64,000 nt of DNA from Gammaproteobacteria bacterium. GTDB taxonomy: Bacteria; Pseudomonadota; Gammaproteobacteria; Pseudomonadales; Moraxellaceae. The stretch lies in the NCBI GenBank assembly GCA_028868515.1, contig JAGWUI010000001.1:218111-282110 (forward strand). The letters run 5' to 3'. Shown one piece after another: positions 35,226-44,121 of the stretch. The notes below the pieces were generated by a model that was given only the letters and a program-made list of their open reading frames with translations, was not told the DNA's origin and ran no database searches. A program made the translations under genes and the position numbers. Position 1 is the stretch's first letter. The number at the start of each line of letters is the position of its first letter.

Positions 35226-38018
35226 CTAGTGCGCCACGCCCCAATTCAGCCCTCTACCCACTTCGATCTCAAGTGGAACCGCGATATCAGCGCGACCTTG
35301 CAAAACCGTAGGCATCAGTTTTTTAAGCAATGCCGTAACGATATCCGCTTTATCTTCATCCACTTCAAATACTAATTCGTCGTGAACTTGAAGCAGCATT
35401 TTGGCATGATCTTTAGGTAACTCTTTGTTTACAGAAATCATCGCCAATTTAATAATATCAGCCGCAGAACCTTGTAATGGCGCATTAATCGCAGCACGTT
35501 CTGCCGCTTGGCGTACCATTGCATTACCCGCCTTAATATCAGTCATATACAAACGACGACCAAGAATGGTTTCCACATAACCTTGTTCCGCAGCAAGCGA
35601 ACGCGTGTTTTCCATATAATCATGCACACTTGGGTAACGCGAGAAATACAAGGTAATGTATTCTTGCGCCTCTGCACGAGACAAATTCAATTGCTTCGCC
35701 AAGCCAAATGCAGACATGCCATAAAGCAATCCAAAGTTAATCGCTTTCGCTTGGCGACGTTGATCTGATGTGACATCTGCCAAAGCAATTCCCAACACTT
35801 CAGCCGCAGTCGCCTGATGAATATCACGCCCCTCACGGAATGCCCTAAGCAAGGCTTCATCTTGCGAAAAGTGTGCCATTAAGCGCAATTCAATCTGAGA
35901 ATAATCCGCTGCCAAAATAATACGACCTTCAGGTGCAATAAATGCCTGACGAATCTGACGACCCACTTCACCACGAATCGGGATATTCTGTAGATTTGGA
36001 TCAGTCGATGACAAACGTCCAGTAGCTGCAATTGCTTGATGATAGCTGGTATGCACACGCTGAGTCACAGAATCACTTTGAGCGATCAGGCTGTCCGTAT
36101 ATGTGCTTTTCAGCTTTGATAAAGAACGATATTCTAAAATCGTCGCAATAATAGGATGATCAATTTTTTCTAAAATCGCTTCACCTGTGGCGTATTGACC
36201 ACTTGCCGTTTTTTTCCCACCAGAAATACCCAGTTTATCGAATAAAATCTCGCCCAATTGTTTAGGCGAGGAAACATTAAACGGTTGTCCAGCAAGCTCA
36301 ATCGCATGCTTTTCAAGCGTCAAAATTTGCTCACCGAAGCGTTGCCCAAGTTCAGTCAAGAACGGAATATCAAGGCGAATGCCATTATTTTCCATTTCAT
36401 ATAAGACTTGAGCAGTAGGTACTTCAATATCAAGCAAGAGTTTTTCTAATTTGGGAATTTTCGCCAATTCTTGAGCAAAGAACTCATACAGCCGCCAAGT
36501 AATATCAGCATCTTCAGCAGCATATGGTGCAGCTTTCTCAAGTTCAATTTGATTAAAAGTTAGCTGTTTTGCACCTTTCCCAGCGATTTGCTCAAACGTG
36601 GTCGTGGTGTAATCTAGATAATATTGCGCCAAATCATCCATGTTGTGACGTGTCGCCGTTGGATTCAACACATAAGACGCCAGCATCGTATCAAATGCCC
36701 ATCCTGCAAGATGAATCCCATGATTATGAAACACATGCGCATCATATTTCATGTGCTGACCAATCTTGCCAATCTCAGGATTTTCTAGAATCGGTTTCAA
36801 TGTATCCAACACAAACTGGGCATCTAACTGCTCAGGCGCACCCATGTAGTCATGACCGATTGGAATATAAAACGCCTCTCCTGCTTGCAGCGCGACAGAA
36901 ATCCCAACGATCCGAGCTTGTCGGTAATCCAGACTGGTCGTCTCAGTATCTACTGCAAATTTCGACGCCGCTTTTAATCGCTCAACAAGAGCCAAAAACA
37001 CTTCTTTTTCTAAAACAGTGTGATATTGAGCTTCGCCAATTGGTAAAACTTTAGCTTGTTTTGTAACAGATTCAGTCGTTAATATCTCAGGAACATCGTC
37101 TTTTTTATCTTCAAAAGAATAAACCTTTTGAGCGCTTTGTGACTGTTGATTGAGTGGGTTATCTGGGTTATTTGGATGCTCTAAAGACTGCAATAAACCT
37201 CTAAACTCCAGCTCGGTATATAACTTTCTGAGTGCTGGTACATCAGGTTTACCGAGTTTCAACTCATGCCAATCCAACTCCAGCGGTAAATCACAAACGA
37301 TACTAGCTAGCTGATGATTGAGAGGAATCTTATCCGCATGTGCGCGGATATTTTCACCAACTTTACCTTTAATCTTGTCAGCATTTTCTAAAATGCCACC
37401 AATCGTTTGGTACTCATTCAACAATTTTGCAGCAGTGACTTTCCCAACACCCGGCACACCAACGATACCGTCAGAAGCGTCGCCCATGAGTGTTAAATAA
37501 TCGATGATTTGATCTGGACGAACACCAAACTTCGCAATCACACCATCATGATCAAGCACTTGTTCGCGGAAGCTATCTTCAAGTTTGATGTGGTCATTGA
37601 CCAATTGCGCCATGTCCTTATCACCAGTCGAAATTAAGACATGATGTCCTTCCCGCACAGCTCGACATGCCAGAGTTCCAATTAAATCATCTGCTTCCGC
37701 CCCCGGAAGTAGCAGGAGTGGAATGCCTAAACCTTTAATAATTGCATGTAAATATGGAATCTGCGAGGACAATTCGGACGGCATCGCTGGACGATGCGCT
37801 TTGTATTCTGGTGATAACTGATGACGAAAAGTCGGTTCAGGCGTATCAAAAACCACTGCCATATGAGTCGGTTGCATCCGACGCATAAGTTTTTGTAAAG
37901 CAGATAGTGCACCTTTGACCGCGTTTGTGGTTTGACCTTGCGAAGTGGTCAGTGGTGGTAACGCATGAAATGCGCGAAACAAGTAATAAGAGCCATCGAC
38001 CAAAATAAACGGGGGCAT
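35226..38018 (-). CDS. polA: DNA polymerase I
   Basis: PolA removes primers and fills gaps in replication and repair. The 930-aa product has the N-terminal 5' nuclease (LVDGSYYLFRAFHALPPLTT, DGIVGVPGVGKVTAAKLL). The 3'-5' proofreading domain has intact acidic residues (FAVDTETTSLDY). The family A polymerase domain shows motif A DYSQIELRLMAHFS, the O helix RRQAKAINFGLLYGMSAFG and motif C QVHDELVFEV. All three activities therefore look intact. It is monocistronic. Confidence 0.98.
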   Translation of the reverse strand: MPPFILVDGSYYLFRAFHALPPLTTSQGQTTNAVKGALSALQKLMRRMQPTHMAVVFDTPEPTFRHQLSPEYKAHRPAMPSELSSQIPYLHAIIKGLGIPLLLLPGAEADDLIGTLACRAVREGHHVLISTGDKDMAQLVNDHIKLEDSFREQVLDHDGVIAKFGVRPDQIIDYLTLMGDASDGIVGVPGVGKVTAAKLLNEYQTIGGILENADKIKGKVGENIRAHADKIPLNHQLASIVCDLPLELDWHELKLGKPDVPALRKLYTELEFRGLLQSLEHPNNPDNPLNQQSQSAQKVYSFEDKKDDVPEILTTESVTKQAKVLPIGEAQYHTVLEKEVFLALVERLKAASKFAVDTETTSLDYRQARIVGISVALQAGEAFYIPIGHDYMGAPEQLDAQFVLDTLKPILENPEIGKIGQHMKYDAHVFHNHGIHLAGWAFDTMLASYVLNPTATRHNMDDLAQYYLDYTTTTFEQIAGKGAKQLTFNQIELEKAAPYAAEDADITWRLYEFFAQELAKIPKLEKLLLDIEVPTAQVLYEMENNGIRLDIPFLTELGQRFGEQILTLEKHAIELAGQPFNVSSPKQLGEILFDKLGISGGKKTASGQYATGEAILEKIDHPIIATILEYRSLSKLKSTYTDSLIAQSDSVTQRVHTSYHQAIAATGRLSSTDPNLQNIPIRGEVGRQIRQAFIAPEGRIILAADYSQIELRLMAHFSQDEALLRAFREGRDIHQATAAEVLGIALADVTSDQRRQAKAINFGLLYGMSAFGLAKQLNLSRAEAQEYITLYFSRYPSVHDYMENTRSLAAEQGYVETILGRRLYMTDIKAGNAMVRQAAERAAINAPLQGSAADIIKLAMISVNKELPKDHAKMLLQVHDELVFEVDEDKADIVTALLKKLMPTVLQGRADIAVPLEIEVGRGLNWGVAH

Positions 38019-38207
38019 GCCTGTGCTCCAAAATACAACGCCCTATAAATAGCGCTGTGCAAAATATGATGAATTTGAATAAGCGTGATTTTAAAGTAGA
38101 AATCAAATTGCTGCTGTTGTTTTATGATGCTTTCTGCTTGTTTAATTTCACCCAAACGATAGACTACTGATTCAAAGGAACATCATTCTAATTATCGGAG
38201 TCAAGTC

Positions 38208-38774
38208 ATGGGACGTCTTCTTGCATTTTCGGGTAGCACACGCACAGGCTCACTCAATAGCCAAGTATTACAGACAGCAATTGCAGGCGCAGAATCTGTC
38301 GAAGGCTGTACCGTCACTCTCATCAATCTGAATGATTATCCAATGCCGCTATATAACGGTGATGATGAACAAGCGACTGGAATGCCAGAATCCGCACAAA
38401 AGCTATTACGTTTATTCGAGCAACACGATGGACTGTTACTTGCTTCGCCTGAATACAACGGTTTCTTTACCCCATTGATTAAAAATACTTTTGACTGGAT
38501 GACTCGAACCGAGCCAAATGGTCAAAGTGGTCTGCGTGTATTTAAACGTTATCCTGTTGCGTTGGTTTCCTCGAGCCCGGGAATTATCGGTGGATTGCGT
38601 AGCTTGATGATGGTGCGGATGTATTTGGGAAATCTGGGATGTTTGGTTCTACCTGAACAGGTTGCTGTGACTGGACAAAAGATTCATGAAGGTAAAATTA
38701 CTGATGAACGACTTGAAGCGCAAGTGAAAGCAATTGGGGCTGGGTTAGCGGAATGGATATTGATAAAGTCGTAG
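38208..38774 (+). CDS. NADPH-dependent FMN reductase family protein
   Basis: A 188-aa flavodoxin-like oxidoreductase. The FMN phosphate loop is FSGSTRTGSLNSQV and the isoalloxazine region ASPEYNGFFTPLIKN, as in chromate/quinone reductases of the ArsH/ChrR/YieF group. It probably reduces quinones or metals with NAD(P)H. The ATG follows a sequence with weak Shine-Dalgarno (TCGGAG). It is divergent from polA. Confidence 0.92.
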   Translation: MGRLLAFSGSTRTGSLNSQVLQTAIAGAESVEGCTVTLINLNDYPMPLYNGDDEQATGMPESAQKLLRLFEQHDGLLLASPEYNGFFTPLIKNTFDWMTRTEPNGQSGLRVFKRYPVALVSSSPGIIGGLRSLMMVRMYLGNLGCLVLPEQVAVTGQKIHEGKITDERLEAQVKAIGAGLAEWILIKS

Positions 38775-38823
38775 CCATTTTAAACGACATTATTTTCATA
38801 AAATTTAGTTGTTTGGAAAAAAT

Positions 38824-39240
38824 ATGAACTATCTAAAACTAACATTATTAACTTTCTGTTTTACAGCATCATCACTAGTCATTGCTGGCAATATAGATCA
38901 ACAACATAGCGATGATGGTGCTTGTGGTCTTGCGTCAGTTTGGCTGACATTTAATAATTTTATTGATTCAGAATGTCCATCATCTTCCGAACGGTCTAAT
39001 ATAGCTGATTCACTGCGCCAAACTTTTAAAGATAAATGCTCTAATACAGCTATCCAATTTTGGGATAAACAAAAAACAGAGCGACTAAGTAGAAAATTTG
39101 AGAGCGAGGCAGTTGCTGCCCACTTAACTACAGAACAATATTGTGAAAAGACCAATTCAACTTTTATACAATTAGGTGCAACAGCAGAACACCATGTAAA
39201 ATATGGTTCTCATAAGTTAGTTAACTCAACTTTACAGTAG
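38824..39240 (+). CDS. uncharacterised exported protein
   Basis: A 138-aa protein with a signal peptide (MNYLKLTLLTFCFTASSLVIAG). The mature part has four cysteines (ACGLAS, SECPSS, DKCSN and QYCEK), enough for two disulfides, and is otherwise polar and helical. No family recognised. The frame is open from a TTG at 38809; ATG 38824 starts the signal peptide. Base composition is slightly more A+T-rich than its neighbours. Confidence 0.75.
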   Translation: MNYLKLTLLTFCFTASSLVIAGNIDQQHSDDGACGLASVWLTFNNFIDSECPSSSERSNIADSLRQTFKDKCSNTAIQFWDKQKTERLSRKFESEAVAAHLTTEQYCEKTNSTFIQLGATAEHHVKYGSHKLVNSTLQ

Positions 39241-39483
39241 TTTAGTAGGTTTGAAAAACTAAAAAGCGAATACATATTTTTTGATTTATTACCGTCTAAT
39301 AAAAAAGAAACTCACGATTTATCAATAATTAATTTAGAGTATGTTAAATGATATTTAGATTGGAACAATATACAGTCATAAAAAGTCAATATTTACAACG
39401 CTAATCTCTCTTGTCTTCCCCCCTCATTAATCTGTAACATGCAGCCCAAATAATCAATTTACTTTTCTTTGGAAAAAACCTGT

Positions 39484-40488
39484 ATGTCAGTTGAACTTTA
39501 TGGAATTGGAAACGCGCTCGTCGATCAAGAATATTCGATTCAAGATGATTTCCTCACAAAAACAGGTTTGACCAAAGGCACGATGCAACTGGCAGATCAA
39601 GACGCTCAATTTAAACTCACTTCTGCTTTAAACACATATACTTCCCGTGTTGATCAGGTCAGCGGTGGCTCAGGTGCAAACTCAATTTATGCGTTTAGCG
39701 CGTTAGGTGGCGCAGCATTTTATGCTTGCCGCGTGGGAAATGATGATTTAGGTAAGTTCTATCTGAAAGACTTAGCCTCCGCAGCTGTACAAGTTTCACC
39801 AATCTCTGAAGGTCACGGTACAACTGGTACATGCCTCGTACTCGTCACACCAGATGGTGAACGCACTATGCACACCTTCCTCGGCATCACCACTGACCTC
39901 TCAATAGATCAAGTTGATCTCTCACCACTACAACACGCCGAATACCTCTATATCGAAGGCTATCTCGCAACAAGTCAAACTGCACGCGATGCTGTTCGTA
40001 GCGCGCGCGTTCATGCACGCTCTGTAAACCCATCAACTAAAATTGCAATTAGCCTCTCTGATCCAGCAATGGTTCAATACGAACGCGAAGGTCTGGTTGA
40101 TCTCATTGGTGATGGCGTGGATATTCTGTTTTGTAATGAACACGAAGCCTTAATGTTTACAGGTGAAGAAACCGTAGAAGGCGCAATTATTGCACTGAGA
40201 AAACTAAGCCAACTTGTTGTGGTCACGTTGGGCGCAAATGGTGCCATGATCGGTCACGAAGATGCCCAAATTGCCGTACCACCACAAGTCGCACCTCAAG
40301 TTGTAGATACCAACGGTGCAGGCGATGCGTTTGCGGGTTCATTCCTATTTGGTTTAAGCCGTGGCTTTACACTAGGTGATTGTGGTTTCTTGGCAACGGC
40401 TATTTCCTCAACACTGGTTGGTCAATTTGGTGCACGCTTACGCCGTGAACAATATGCTGAAATTCTTGAAAACATGTTAAAAAACTAA
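39484..40488 (+). CDS. PfkB family kinase (adenosine kinase-like)
   Basis: A 334-aa ribokinase-fold enzyme. PfkB signatures are present: GGSGANSIYAFSALGG near the N-terminus and the catalytic DTNGAGDAFAGSFLFG near the C-terminus, where the Asp is the base. The overall pattern resembles the bacterial adenosine/nucleoside kinases often labelled adenosine kinase, but the sugar substrate cannot be told from sequence. ATG 39484 is chosen over the TTG at 39469. A Rieske protein follows 34 bp downstream, probably in the same transcript. Confidence 0.88.
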   Translation: MSVELYGIGNALVDQEYSIQDDFLTKTGLTKGTMQLADQDAQFKLTSALNTYTSRVDQVSGGSGANSIYAFSALGGAAFYACRVGNDDLGKFYLKDLASAAVQVSPISEGHGTTGTCLVLVTPDGERTMHTFLGITTDLSIDQVDLSPLQHAEYLYIEGYLATSQTARDAVRSARVHARSVNPSTKIAISLSDPAMVQYEREGLVDLIGDGVDILFCNEHEALMFTGEETVEGAIIALRKLSQLVVVTLGANGAMIGHEDAQIAVPPQVAPQVVDTNGAGDAFAGSFLFGLSRGFTLGDCGFLATAISSTLVGQFGARLRREQYAEILENMLKN

Positions 40489-40522
40489 AGACTGCTCTTT
40501 TTAAAAGACAGGAGATAAATTG

Positions 40523-40843
40523 ATGGAAATGATTTGTAAGACTGAACAAGTCGGCGAACGTGACGCACGGAGTTTTGATACATCGAAAGGCGAAGTGATC
40601 GTCACTCAACGTGATGGTATGTTTTACGCCTACCTCAATCGTTGTCCGCATCTTGGCGTCAGTCTTGAATTTCAAGAAAATCAATTTATGGATATGGATC
40701 GAGAATTTCTGATTTGCGCCAATCATGGCGCATTGTTTCAAGTTGAGGATGGCTACTGTGTCTTTGGACCATGTAAAAATCAAGCATTAACAAAAGTTGA
40801 GATTGAAGTACATTCAGACGGCGGCGTGTTTTTTAAATCGTAG
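40523..40843 (+). CDS. Rieske [2Fe-2S] domain protein
   Basis: A 106-aa protein that is essentially one Rieske domain. The cluster-binding motifs are CPHLG (CPHLGVSLEF) and CANHGALFQ, giving two Cys and two His. It resembles small ferredoxin-type Rieske proteins such as the NirD group. It has no membrane segment, so it would act as a cytoplasmic electron carrier or subunit. AGGAG at 40510-40514 supports ATG 40523. Its partner enzyme is not in the window. Confidence 0.92.
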   Translation: MEMICKTEQVGERDARSFDTSKGEVIVTQRDGMFYAYLNRCPHLGVSLEFQENQFMDMDREFLICANHGALFQVEDGYCVFGPCKNQALTKVEIEVHSDGGVFFKS

Positions 40844-41111
40844 CTTTTAAATCGTGGCCTTTAAGTCATTATGATTTTAAATCGTCATAAAATGTCATTA
40901 CATCCATGAGGCTTTTTTACATATTCTAGGGCTGTGCTAACACTCTATCGATGAAAGATTTCGATTAGGGAGTATGGAGTCAATTCAGGTTTAACTCATG
41001 TAAATCTTTACTAAACTCCATACAGCACACTGCTTATTATTCGTTTAATTCCTTGTCTCTACGCATTAAAATGAGACTGCCTCAGCTCAACTCGATGAAC
41101 ATTTGATTCTT

Positions 41112-41588
41112 ATGTCACACAAAAACTCTTTCTCCTTCCCGATCCGCGTATATATTGAAGATACCGATGCTGGCGGCATTGTTTATCATGCAAACCATAT
41201 TAAATATATGGAGCGTGTTCGAACTGAATGGCTACGCTCAGAAGGTATTGATCATTATTTAGCGGGTGATAAAGGTATTGATTCGCAGGTCGATCAAAAT
41301 TTACCGAACTCCTCTTTTTCTTTTGTTGTTCATCAGCTACAAATAACATATCACCAACCCGCAGTTATGGATAACTTGCTCATCGTGTCAATTGAGGCGG
41401 TTTCATGTGGCGCGGCATCATTTGTGATCAAGCAGCGCATCGAACGTGATGACATCGTTGACGGTGTAACGACTCGAGTCAGTATTGCATCAGCAGAAGT
41501 TAAGCTCGCCTGCCTTAACGCTGATTTAAAACCTCGTCGTTTACCAAGTAATATCCGCGATTTAATACAAACCGCACTTTCAGATTGA
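41112..41588 (+). CDS. ybgC: tol-pal-associated acyl-CoA thioesterase
   Basis: YbgC is a hot-dog-fold thioesterase encoded first in the tol-pal cluster. The catalytic Asp motif DTDAGGIVYHANHIKYMER is intact. The 158-aa product is near the normal length. ATG 41112 is chosen over a TTG 9 bp upstream. It begins ybgC-tolQ-tolR-tolA-tolB-pal. Confidence 0.95.
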   Translation: MSHKNSFSFPIRVYIEDTDAGGIVYHANHIKYMERVRTEWLRSEGIDHYLAGDKGIDSQVDQNLPNSSFSFVVHQLQITYHQPAVMDNLLIVSIEAVSCGAASFVIKQRIERDDIVDGVTTRVSIASAEVKLACLNADLKPRRLPSNIRDLIQTALSD

Positions 41589-41677
41589 GACCTCTCTACC
41601 GTCTATACTTTGTAGAGATGTTATTGTTTAAACGTATTTTTTTATTTTCGAACCATTGTTTTGTATAGTGATCGCTC

Positions 41678-42343
41678 ATGACTCCATCGTTAAGTTTTAT
41701 TGATTTAATCACTCATGCGAGTGCTGTTGTAAAGTTTGTTATGCTTTTGCTGTTCGCCGCATCAGTTTACGGATGGTATCTCATTGCAAAACTTGAAATT
41801 TTAAATGGTAAAACAAATAAAGAAGATCAGCATTTTGAAAAAATCTTCTGGTCAGGTGCGGAATTAAAAACCCTATTTCAAAATGCACAAATCAATCCGA
41901 ACAAACGTGGTTATGAAGCGATTTTCTACGAAGGATTTGCTGAGTTCGTCAAACTTCGTCAAAAAGGTGTGAGCCGTGAAGAACGCTTAGCTGGAACGGA
42001 AAGAATGTTGCGTGTCTCGCTTGCTCGCCAACAGGCTCCACTTGAACAAGGTCTACCATTACTAGCAAGTATTGGCTCAGTATCACCTTATATCGGTTTG
42101 CTCGGGACTGTTTGGGGCATCATGAATGCGTTTATGGGCTTGTCACAAGTTCAACAAGCAAGTCTTGCAGCCGTTGCACCAGGTATCGCAGAAGCGCTGA
42201 TTGCAACTGCAATTGGTCTATTTGCCGCGATTCCAGCAGTTCTAGCATTCAACCGCTATAGTGCAAAAAGCGAAGCGATCTACCAACAACGCATTCTATT
42301 CGCTGAAGAATTGACTGGCTTACTGCAACGTGAGGCGAGCTAA
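41678..42343 (+). CDS. tolQ: Tol-Pal system proton channel subunit TolQ
   Basis: TolQ, with TolR, converts the proton gradient into force for outer-membrane constriction during division. The 221-aa product has three membrane helices: near residues 15-33, and a pair around VSPYIGLLGTVWGIMNAF and IATAIGLFAAIPAVLAFN. It belongs to the MotA/TolQ/ExbB family. The tolR ATG follows its stop without a gap. Confidence 0.96.
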   Translation: MTPSLSFIDLITHASAVVKFVMLLLFAASVYGWYLIAKLEILNGKTNKEDQHFEKIFWSGAELKTLFQNAQINPNKRGYEAIFYEGFAEFVKLRQKGVSREERLAGTERMLRVSLARQQAPLEQGLPLLASIGSVSPYIGLLGTVWGIMNAFMGLSQVQQASLAAVAPGIAEALIATAIGLFAAIPAVLAFNRYSAKSEAIYQQRILFAEELTGLLQREAS

Positions 42344-42793
42344 ATGTCACTTTCAGGAAGCCCTTTTGTTCGTGCCAAAAAACCGCTCAAGAGCGACATG
42401 AATGTTGTGCCTTACATTGACGTTATGTTGGTGCTGTTGGTGATTTTTATGGTCACTGCACCGATGATTACAGCGGGTTTAACGGTTGATTTGCCTAAAG
42501 CAGTCAGCGATCCGTTGTCTACTTCAAAAGAGCCGCCAGCGATCGTGACCGTAGAATCAGATGGCAAATTATCAGTGCGTTTTGGCAGTGAAAAAGATCA
42601 TGAAATCACTCAATCAGAACTGCAGGATCAATTAAAAGCAGCGCAGATTAAAAATCCACATCTTCTAGTATTAGTGAATGGTGATAAGAAAGTTCCTTAC
42701 GGAGATGTTGTGACATTAATGGCGACATTGCAGTCTAGTGGCCTTCCACAAGTCGGCTTAATGACTGAGCAACCTCCAACGAATCCGCGTTAA
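42344..42793 (+). CDS. tolR: Tol-Pal system protein TolR
   Basis: TolR pairs with TolQ in the proton-driven motor. The single N-terminal membrane helix carries the functional Asp in VVPYIDVMLVLLVIFMVTAP. A periplasmic ExbD/TolR domain follows (residues about 55-140). The length of 149 aa is typical. Confidence 0.96.
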   Translation: MSLSGSPFVRAKKPLKSDMNVVPYIDVMLVLLVIFMVTAPMITAGLTVDLPKAVSDPLSTSKEPPAIVTVESDGKLSVRFGSEKDHEITQSELQDQLKAAQIKNPHLLVLVNGDKKVPYGDVVTLMATLQSSGLPQVGLMTEQPPTNPR

Positions 42794-42856
42794 ATACGTG
42801 GTGAGTGGAAATTTAAAAGACATGTATTTCATTTATTTAATGCTGACAACAAAACT

Positions 42857-44083
42857 GTGAATTCAATCGACGTCGTATCACCCAGACAACCGCATGGTGT
42901 GACAAAACCACACTCCTCGGATCGAGCACCGCTCGTATTTACAGTCCTTCTGCATATCGTTGTTTTGACGGTATTAATCTGGTTTGGAAAAAATTTAGCA
43001 CCTCTGCCCGTTCCTAAGCATATTCAAGCGGTCATCGTGCCTTCAACAACAATGAATAATACTGCATCTCAAGCTGAGCCAAAAAGCACTCCTGCACCAA
43101 GCTCGCCACCTGATCAACCAATCAAGCAACAAGTCGAAAAGCAGCAAATCGAAAAGCAACAGCTTGAAAAACAGCAAAAAGCTGAAGAACGTCAAGCTGA
43201 AAAAGCCGCGGAAGTTGCCGCAGCTGCACTTGCAGCAGAAAAAGCCGCTGCGTTAGCAAAGCAACAACAAAAAATCGAATACGCAAAAGCTCAAGCTGCA
43301 AAACAAGCTGAAGCAGATAAGCAAGCTGAAATTGAACGTGCCTATGCGCTTAAAAAAGCTCAGCATGCAGAAAAGCTAAAAGCCGAAGTTGAAGAAAAGC
43401 GTTTAGCGAAAGAAAAAGCTGCGGAAGATGCAAAAGCTGAAAAAATCCGCGAAATGAAAGCGGCAAAAGCCGCTCAAGAAAAAGCGGATAAAGAGCAAGC
43501 GCTTAAAGATGCTAAGGCCAAAGAAAAAGCTGAAAAGGAACAAGCATTAAAAGACGCTAAAGCGAAAGAAAAAACCCAAAAGGAACAAGCATTAAAGGAT
43601 GCCAAAGCAAAAGAGAAAGCTGAAAAAGAAGCAGCAGACAAAGCCGCCAAAGAACAGGCAATCAAAGATGCTAAAGCTCAAGAAAAAGCAGATAAACTCA
43701 AGGCCGCAAAAGAAGCTGCCGATGCCAAACGTCGATTAATGCAATCTTTAGGCAATGATGATGCTGAGGTCAGCAATCTCAAAGGACAAGTTGCTGCAAA
43801 TGCCAAAGCCAACAGTGTCGGTAAATATGCTGCGCAGATTAAATCACGTATCAAAAGTGCTTGGCATGTACCTGCGGGCAGTTCTGGTTTAAAAGCAACC
43901 GCTCGATTTACATTAGGTTCAGATGGTTCCGTCGCAAGCGTCGTAATCACTCACTCAAGTGGTAATGACGATTTTGATGCCAGCATCAAAGCTTTACGCA
44001 ATCTAAGTGGCATTCCTGTGCCTGACGACTCTGATACATTTAGTCAGGTTAAAGCACCAACAATTACATTTGTAGCACCATGA
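42857..44083 (+). CDS. tolA: Tol-Pal system protein TolA
   Basis: TolA is the periplasm-spanning link between TolQR and Pal/TolB. There is one N-terminal membrane helix (LVFTVLLHIVVLTVLIWFG, about residues 26-44). A long Ala/Lys/Glu coiled coil follows (about 90-300), including three tandem 15-residue units, and a C-terminal globular domain (VGKYAAQIKSRIKSAWHVP onward) ends at residue 408. The start is GTG. Its stop overlaps an ATG that opens the frame of tolB, though the likelier tolB start is 39 bp on. Confidence 0.95.
   Translation: MNSIDVVSPRQPHGVTKPHSSDRAPLVFTVLLHIVVLTVLIWFGKNLAPLPVPKHIQAVIVPSTTMNNTASQAEPKSTPAPSSPPDQPIKQQVEKQQIEKQQLEKQQKAEERQAEKAAEVAAAALAAEKAAALAKQQQKIEYAKAQAAKQAEADKQAEIERAYALKKAQHAEKLKAEVEEKRLAKEKAAEDAKAEKIREMKAAKAAQEKADKEQALKDAKAKEKAEKEQALKDAKAKEKTQKEQALKDAKAKEKAEKEAADKAAKEQAIKDAKAQEKADKLKAAKEAADAKRRLMQSLGNDDAEVSNLKGQVAANAKANSVGKYAAQIKSRIKSAWHVPAGSSGLKATARFTLGSDGSVASVVITHSSGNDDFDASIKALRNLSGIPVPDDSDTFSQVKAPTITFVAP
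43490..43624 (+). repeat. 45-bp tandem repeat in tolA (3 units)
   Basis: Three 45-bp units encode KEQALKDAKAKEKAE, KEQALKDAKAKEKTQ and KEQALKDAKAKEKAE. The DNA copies differ mostly at third positions, so this is an older, maintained duplication. The unit count may vary between strains. Confidence 0.9.
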
Positions 44084-44121
44084 TTAGTTTTAAATTAAAT
44101 ACTCACCTAGGAGTAAAACCG

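Noticed and set aside
43474..43950. Minus-strand Ala/Ser/Phe-rich frames opposite tolA
   Set aside because: They are the shadow of the Lys/Ala/Glu repeat read on the other strand and have no start signals.
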